The notes beneath the pieces are model-generated. The model was not told the DNA's origin and did not search any database. It saw nothing but the letters and a program-made list of their open reading frames with translations. Below, in pieces: positions 58,336 through 64,000 of a stretch of DNA of 64,000 bases. The position numbers and the translations under genes are program-made. How positions within the stretch are numbered: the first letter of the stretch is position 1; each line of letters begins with the position of its first letter. Source of the stretch: Lojkania enalia (Eukaryota > Ascomycota > Dothideomycetes > Pleosporales); contig ML986605.1 of NCBI GenBank assembly GCA_010094045.1, positions 215,202 through 279,201 of the forward strand, given 5' to 3'.

Positions 58336-58631
58336 GAAAAAATGCATGAGCATTCGCCTAAGTATCGGAAACATTTCATAGCCATATTTAGATCTGTATT
58401 TTTCCATGCATGCTTCTTCACTACGCTACCACACGAGTATATTCTCTTCGAAGTATATTCATCGTATTTATAACATAAACTTTGATACACGAATTTCCTC
58501 ATACCCTCACATTGGAATTCTAGACTAATGCCCTCCGCCTCCTATCCATTGTCATACTATCCGCATATGCTAAACAGCCTAGTCTCTTAAGTCATCGACA
58601 TTATAAGTGCCCTGTCTATACCTTTGCCGCC

Positions 58632-61600
58632 TCACATAATACCCAGCTCCGCAAACCCCTTCAAAACATCCTTATCAACCCTACTCAACCACTCCTCCTG
58701 GAACTGTGCCTCACCGCCCACTGCCTGAATAGCCTGTTGGAGATGTTCCCTGACAAAAGAGACGAGGTTTAGCCGGTGGACTGGGTCCGAGTATATGAGC
58801 TCGCGTTTACGGATATCTTCCGGGGCTTCCGGGTCGCGGGTTTCGGTGGGGAGGGGCTCGGGAGGCCAATGGAGACAACTATTCCGCGTTAGCAGTCGAA
58901 TGTGTCTCGAAACGGAGTACGACTAGAGAAAGGTGACTATAGGATTGGGGAAGGGGTGTAATCCACATACTCCGCACTCCGATCATCACAGCCATCTAGC
59001 AACTCGGTAAGAACATCCGTCCAAACCGTCATCAAGCTCTGCAACCTCCCCAAAACCCACCCCTGTCTCGTCTCCAAGAACCTCGTCAGTACAAGACACA
59101 TCAACTTTTTATTCGGCGCATCTCCAATATTCTCAATGTGGCTAAACCATTCCTCCAACAACCAGTCGAGCGTTTTTTCAACATCATTTCCACCCATAGA
59201 TTGCAAAGCTTCGAGAAGGACAACCGGCGATGCAAGACCGATGCGCGCAAGGACCGTGAAATAATCCGTTTCAACAACACCGTCGACAGCGCGTGAGGGC
59301 ATTTCGCGGTAAGGGCCGTGTGATTGGTGGTGTTGCCATGCACCGTGGAGACCTTCTAGGACTTTGGCAAGGAAGCTAGTAGAGATGAGATCCGCGACGA
59401 GCACTTTGACAGCCTGCTCGCCGCCGAAGCCTTCAGCGCCGCGAATTACGCATTCCATTAGATGAGTGACCATTCCATTGGCATCAGGTTTTAGGCTGCC
59501 TAGAAGCTCGGCTAGAGCGGAGAGGAGTGCTGGGCGGAAATCATCTGCTAGGACAGAGGCCGGGGATAGGAGTAGGTAAGCTTCTGTTATTTCGAGTGCT
59601 TTACGGAGGGTTTCGTTGTCCATGGAGAATAGAGGTAGTAAATATTGAAGAAGGTTGAGGAGTTCTGGTGGAATTGGTTCTGGGGCGGATGGTGTTTGCG
59701 CAATTATAGATGACCAAAGATCGAGAGCATCTTCAAGAAGATAGACCTGTGTCTCAGAACCCGGCTCAATTGCGCTCTGGATAATGGGCAGAAAAGAGAC
59801 GTGAAACGATCGCGACTCAGCTTTCATTGCATTCGTCAAGCGAGAGAGGATAGTAAGAATGGCCTGTTTCATGAGATGTTCTTCTCCAGACTGCTCCCAA
59901 AGAGGCGGCAACAGTGAAATGATGCTATTTGCGTAGGGTGTGATCTATTCAACATAAGCCTCTTCACTAGAATGAGCAAATTACCCAACTTACGTGATGC
60001 TCCAACCTCTCCACAATAACACTAATCGTGTTCAGCAATGCCATCTTAGTCTCCGGAAGCTCTACCTCTTGTACCAGCGCCATTAGCCGCTCCAAAGTTA
60101 GCGGTGCATACGGCATGAAGTTGTCGGCGTTAAACTCCCACTCATCGGCAACATCCTTGAACTTTCTGCCGGCGGTAACTCGCACTACTTGGTCATTGAG
60201 TGGATCGTTCTTATCCATTAGATGCTGAAATATTTGATAGACAATTGGCTTCTTATCTTTCGCAACTTTAATTGCAATCCATTGCGATATGATGATCGCT
60301 ATCCGGCGGCGGATGATGTTGTAGCCGGGCTTCTGTTTCTGCGCCTCCGGTACTAGCGTAGTAGTAATAAAGGAATCGAAATCGAGTTTGTCATGCAATA
60401 TGTCAGCAGCAAGGCCAACGGCGGTGTAAACAGAGTCTTTGAAGAGTACATCTTCGTTATCAGGCGCTGCGCCAGGTTAGTATCAATAAATCGGCTGTGA
60501 CAGTGAGCACTCACTTGCAACAGTGTAAAAGACTTGCAGGAGAGGCTGGAGAATCAAATCTTTGAAATTCTTTGCGAGATCTAGAAATAGTTTCTCTGCA
60601 CACGGTCGAATGGCAAACTCCCAGTCTTCGCCGCCTTCTTCCATCTTCTCCCATTCGTCGGGCTCTTCTTCCCACATCCGCAAATCACTGGCCCTGAAAA
60701 CGAAGAATCGTGTTACTAGTGCGGAAATCATCTCACGGACAACATTGTTGGTAAGGAGATCAGACTTGACTATTTGCGTTGCGCGATTCTTTTCTTCCTT
60801 TTCTTGTGGTTGCCGATATCGGAAAGTCTGAGTAGGGTAAAACACCATCTTTACGCAAGCGCGCACAATAAGCAAACCCTTCAAGCCGAGGCGCTCGAGG
60901 ATTGGTGCTTCATCTTCAGAGTCACCGTCTGTGCCAATAGTGGCACCATCTAGCGTTTTCGAGCCCCACGCCTCTCCGAGCTTTGATACCAAGCTCCAAT
61001 AATCGCGAACGAGATCAAGCGAGCTAGGAAGAAGAACGAAACCTGCGGGATGGGTCTGTGCCATATTCAGATGAAACTTAGAAAGCTGCATAAGATGTCT
61101 CTCTATCAGAATCCGAACACTTGATGCAAGCGGAGAGTCTTCCTGCAGTACGTATGTAAGAAATTCACCAAAGTGAGTACGTGTGAGCGTCCAAAATTCT
61201 TGGACGTCCTTTTCTCTACTAGGAAAATCATAACCTGCAATGATTAGTCGTCGGAGTGTCTTTATAGTTAGCAAGCTGTTCTCAATATCTTCAATGGCAC
61301 CGCCTTCGTCGTCCCCGCCATCGCGGAAGAAGGTTTGCCAGCGCTGGACTTTGCTGACGTATATGCGACCCAGCACGTTAAGAGTCTCCGGAGTTACGGT
61401 CTGCAAGTTCTGCCGTGACTTTATAAGCCGCCCCGTTGATAGTTCCTTGACGATATGTAACAGTATGAGCAGAGTTCGCGGGAGATGGAGGCTATAGGCA
61501 CTGGGTTCAGTGGAGGAGCGCAGTATCTGGAGCAACTGCTGGAAGAGATCCGGCCTGTACACAATCAGCTCGCATCGTAATATATGTAATGAAGTGAAAA

Positions 61601-62119
61601 TACCAGTCGTTTGGGAATTCAAACCTCACGATCTTCGCAATGACCAAGGCATTCTGCAAGGCCAGACGCTGGTCGGCCTCATTCACACCGCTCTGTAGCA
61701 ATCTAGAGCGTATTGTCGCCTTGTCTTCCCTGCCAACAGCACTGGATATTGTATTAGCTTCTTTCTTGGGCAAGGGCGGGCATCGTTATACTTGGTGGCC
61801 GTCTTCCGCCAGTACTTGTCGATGCCGTTCTTGAGCTGGATGATTGCGAGGTAGCGGACTTCGAGGGGGAGAGATTTGTCTAGAAAGACCGACTGCGCAA
61901 CTTTTAGTATTCTCAATAATACTCAGAGGTATCAGTGTACCGTACCTGCAACAGCGGATAGAAGCTCTTCTGTTTCTCCCATTCCTGAAGCTGCTTGGTG
62001 CCTGTCTGGATCTGCTGCGGATCCGTCGAGGCAGCAGATCGCAGGACATGGAAGAGAATTCCCTCAGTGAGAGGATTTGCCTCCCCAGGCACCTCTATCG
62101 CTGAAAACTCGACTTGCAT
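58632..62119 (-). CDS. Importin-11-type karyopherin beta (Kap120 homologue)
   Basis: Seven exons on the minus strand: 62119-61946, 61892-61792, 61741-61604, 61554-60515, 60466-59994, 59944-58971 and 58878-58632, giving 1048 residues, close to yeast Kap120. All six introns (about 49-92 nt) have GT..AG ends and phases agree. The importin-beta N-terminal domain is visible: IQTGTKQLQEWEKQ, then PLEVRYLAIIQLKNGIDKYW, then RSRLLQSGVNEADQRLALQN and ALVIAKIVRFEFPNDWPDLF, the classic family run. HEAT-type helical repeats fill the rest, with an acidic loop GTDGDSEDEAP and the C-terminal stretch FLETRQGWVLGRLQSLMTVW. Kap120 relatives carry ribosomal assembly factors and other cargo through the nuclear pore in a RanGTP-dependent way. 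It is divergent from PEX2, 443 bp apart. Confidence 0.9.
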
Positions 62120-62562
62120 CGCTGGGGTTGTTTGAAGCTCTTAGCGTGGTGGTGGGGGTGTCGCGAAGCACAAAAGGCACGGAACTCAGGCTCAGGCTCT
62201 GGAATTGAACAGGCGATAGCTATGCTCAACCGCCTTGCGGAGATTGGCAGAAGAAGGAAGGCCTGCTCACCCAGGACGAAAATGCACATGTGAAGCGCAA
62301 ACTGTTTGAGTTTGTTTACGCTCTCGTACAAGGTTGGCTTCCACCGTCCGCAAAAAAGCTCCCCGCACTGCTCCGCATCAGCACGCACCTCTGCGCTATC
62401 GTCATCTGCCCGCTCCCTATCGCTTCACTGCACACGCCCATTCCGAAGTGGACCTCGGTCCAACCGCGCTCACATCTATCACCCCATGTGAGGATTCACA
62501 GGTGTATATAGTTGGTTCCCTTCGTCTTTTTGTTTGTCTTGCTTTGATACCGATGCCCTCAA
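62120..62562. promoter_or_regulatory. Divergent promoter interval between Kap120 and PEX2 genes; contains a small upstream frame
   Basis: Both promoters lie within 443 bp. An ATG at 62553, ten bases before the PEX2 start, opens an out-of-frame 7-codon reading frame (MPSNALR) that ends at TGA 62574-62576, overlapping the PEX2 start. Confidence 0.6.
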
Positions 62563-64000
62563 ATGCCCTCCGCTGATTTTGCCGCCGCTCAAGAACGCAT
62601 TGCAGCCCGTCGCGCCCGACGCGCTGCACAGTCTCGCGCGCGCCATGAGTCTTCCTCCGCACCTGCTTTCTCACGCCTCCCCTTCCCATTCAACAGACTA
62701 AGTAATGTCGGCTTAAGCGCATGGGACGCCATAAAAGGACGCGAAGGAACCCGTCCCGAATTTCGAGTCGGCCAAGTCGACGCAGAGCTCCTCGATGAGG
62801 AACTTCTGGAGCTGTTGAAAGGGCAGGTTGGAGAAGGATTGAAGTACTTTGGCTCGCATATCGCCGACTCATATACGCCCGAGATACTCCTAGCTCTTCG
62901 AATAATACTGTTCAAGTTATCCATATGGAACAACAACGCCTCGTACGGCGCACACCTCCAAGGCCTCCGCTACACCGACGCGCGATCGTCATCCCCTTCC
63001 CGCCCCCCTCCGAAGCCCTGGCAAAAGGCTGCATACGGTATAATAACGATTGGTGGTCGATATTCCTGGACGAAATGGGAAGAATACTTGCTCGCCAACT
63101 CCGAAGACTACACGCGACCTGAATCGCCCGCCCTCGAACTCGCCAGCCGAATAACAGACTACCTAAACAGCGCCCACAACATACTAGGCCTAGCCTCATT
63201 CTTAATCTTTCTAGTAAATGGCCGCTACCGCACGCTTACAGACCGCCTTCTCCGCCTCCGCCTAGCACCAACCTCGCACTCGACAAGCCGAGAAGTCTCT
63301 TTCGAGTACCTAAACAGACAACTGGTCTGGCACGCCTTCACAGAATTCTTACTCTTTCTACTCCCTCTAGTCGGCATCTCCCGCTGGCGCCGCATTCTTT
63401 CTCGTCTAACCCGCAAGCTCAAATCCGCCGTTCTCTCCCTCCTTGGCCGCTCCCCTTCCGCTACCTCTGACGACGACGAGAAATCCGCTGGCGAGTTAGG
63501 CTTCTTGCCAGAACGCACTTGCGCAATCTGCTATCGCGATCAGAACCCGGCCAACGCCTCCGAAGCCGACATCATCGCGCAATCCGCGGGTGGCGGAGGC
63601 ATCGTCGGTTCAGCAGCAACAGATATCACAAATCCATATGAAGCGATTCCATGTGGCTGCATATACTGTTTTGCCTGCCTAGCGCAGCGGATTGCGAATG
63701 AGGAGGGTGAGGGATGGACGTGTCTCCGGTGCGGAGAGGTGGTAAAGGAGTGTCGCTCTTGGAGCGGAGATGTGCTTGAAGAGCGGGGCTCGGGATCGCA
63801 GGTGCAAACTAGTAGTGGAAATGGGAAGAGCGTGGGGTTCGCAGCGATTAGCCCTTCAGAGTTGGGGAATCGGGAGGAGAAAGCACAGCTTAGAGAGGTT
63901 GATCCGATACCGGAGCAAGAGGAAGTTTCAGGTTCGACGGCCGGAGAGTTAAGGCAGATGGGATTGGAAGGTACGCGCGGATTGGATTTAGGGGAGAGTC
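62563..64000 (+). CDS. PEX2: Peroxisomal biogenesis factor 2 (PEX2) RING ubiquitin ligase, 3' end outside window
   Basis: The frame is open from ATG 62563 to the window end (479 codons, no intron or stop seen), so the C-terminus is missing. PEX2 forms, with PEX10 and PEX12, the peroxisomal membrane ligase complex that ubiquitinates the import receptor PEX5 for recycling. The N-terminal Pex2/Pex12 domain (about residues 60-270) includes FRVGQVDAELLDEELLELLK, PEILLALRIILFKLSIWNN, KPWQKAAYGIITIGGRYSW and LNSAHNILGLASFLIFLVNG, plus membrane segments such as FTEFLLFLLPLVGISRW. The RING lies at about residues 318-397: CAIC, then IPCGCIYCFACLAQRI, then WTCLRCGEVVKEC. An insertion of about 25 small residues (QSAGGGGIVGSAATDI) sits between its first and second ligand pairs. 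The tail after the RING is polar. Start choice: the only in-frame ATG before the conserved domain. Confidence 0.88.
   Translation, partial: MPSADFAAAQERIAARRARRAAQSRARHESSSAPAFSRLPFPFNRLSNVGLSAWDAIKGREGTRPEFRVGQVDAELLDEELLELLKGQVGEGLKYFGSHIADSYTPEILLALRIILFKLSIWNNNASYGAHLQGLRYTDARSSSPSRPPPKPWQKAAYGIITIGGRYSWTKWEEYLLANSEDYTRPESPALELASRITDYLNSAHNILGLASFLIFLVNGRYRTLTDRLLRLRLAPTSHSTSREVSFEYLNRQLVWHAFTEFLLFLLPLVGISRWRRILSRLTRKLKSAVLSLLGRSPSATSDDDEKSAGELGFLPERTCAICYRDQNPANASEADIIAQSAGGGGIVGSAATDITNPYEAIPCGCIYCFACLAQRIANEEGEGWTCLRCGEVVKECRSWSGDVLEERGSGSQVQTSSGNGKSVGFAAISPSELGNREEKAQLREVDPIPEQEEVSGSTAGELRQMGLEGTRGLDLGES

Larger units (their letters stand above)
57987..58631. other. Convergent intergenic interval with T12A13 and a dispersed repeat
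   Basis: The interval lies between the GH76 stop (+) and the importin stop (-). It contains a T12A13 tract at 58162-58186 and the third copy of the ~100-bp repeat. No coding frame with a motif. Confidence 0.55.

Overview
The window is nuclear DNA of a filamentous ascomycete (Pezizomycotina). Genes are monocistronic, carry short introns of about 50-90 nt with GT..AG ends and CTAAC-like branch points, and include fungus-specific families: a Zn2Cys6 regulator, a TRP-like channel with an ML-like ectodomain, a PTH11/rhodopsin-domain protein, Mtc1, and relics of NLR-type genes. The protein set would suit Leotiomycetes, but that is a guess from general resemblance. A GH115 alpha-glucuronidase and a GH76 enzyme suggest life on plant or fungal polysaccharides.

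Layout, left to right. 0.6-4.6 kb: a MoaD-type sulfur carrier (-) divergent from a mitochondrial RNase II-family exoribonuclease (+). 6.3-9.6 kb: a five-exon Zn2Cys6 transcription factor. 9.6-15.6 kb: gene-poor, with a decayed DUF7580-type gene and long C-homopolymers. 15.6-22.5 kb: a FYVE plus RING ubiquitin ligase (-) and a TRP-like channel (-). 22.5-27.2 kb: gene-poor, with a decayed multi-pass membrane-protein gene. 27.2-37.1 kb: a compact block with an AT-hook/RGG nuclear protein (-), Mtc1 (+), a small UPF0390 protein (-) and GH115 (+). 37.1-39.8 kb: diverged repeats. 39.8-42.0 kb: a six-exon MFS transporter (-). 44.7-46.1 kb: an AAAP amino-acid transporter (+). 47.0-48.0 kb: a decayed STAND/NACHT gene with a recognisable P-loop. 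48.5-49.7 kb: a rhodopsin-domain membrane protein (-). 49.7-55.3 kb: a low-complexity desert with short dispersed repeats. 55.3 kb: tRNA-Leu(CAG). 56.0-58.0 kb: GH76. 58.6-64.0 kb: importin Kap120 (-) divergent from PEX2 (+), which runs off the window end.

The genes do not form one pathway or a biosynthetic cluster. Conserved housekeeping genes (exoribonuclease, importin, PEX2, Mtc1, UPF0390) are intact and split by AT-rich gene-poor blocks. These blocks hold three broken genes and several repeats whose differences look transition-rich, as expected from repeat-induced point mutation (RIP). The most notable material is the set of relics: two of the three belong to fungal NLR / programmed-cell-death type families. 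I saw no CRISPR array, rRNA, virus or intact transposon. Exon boundaries were worked out by hand from frame, splice consensus and family resemblance, and no database search was run.
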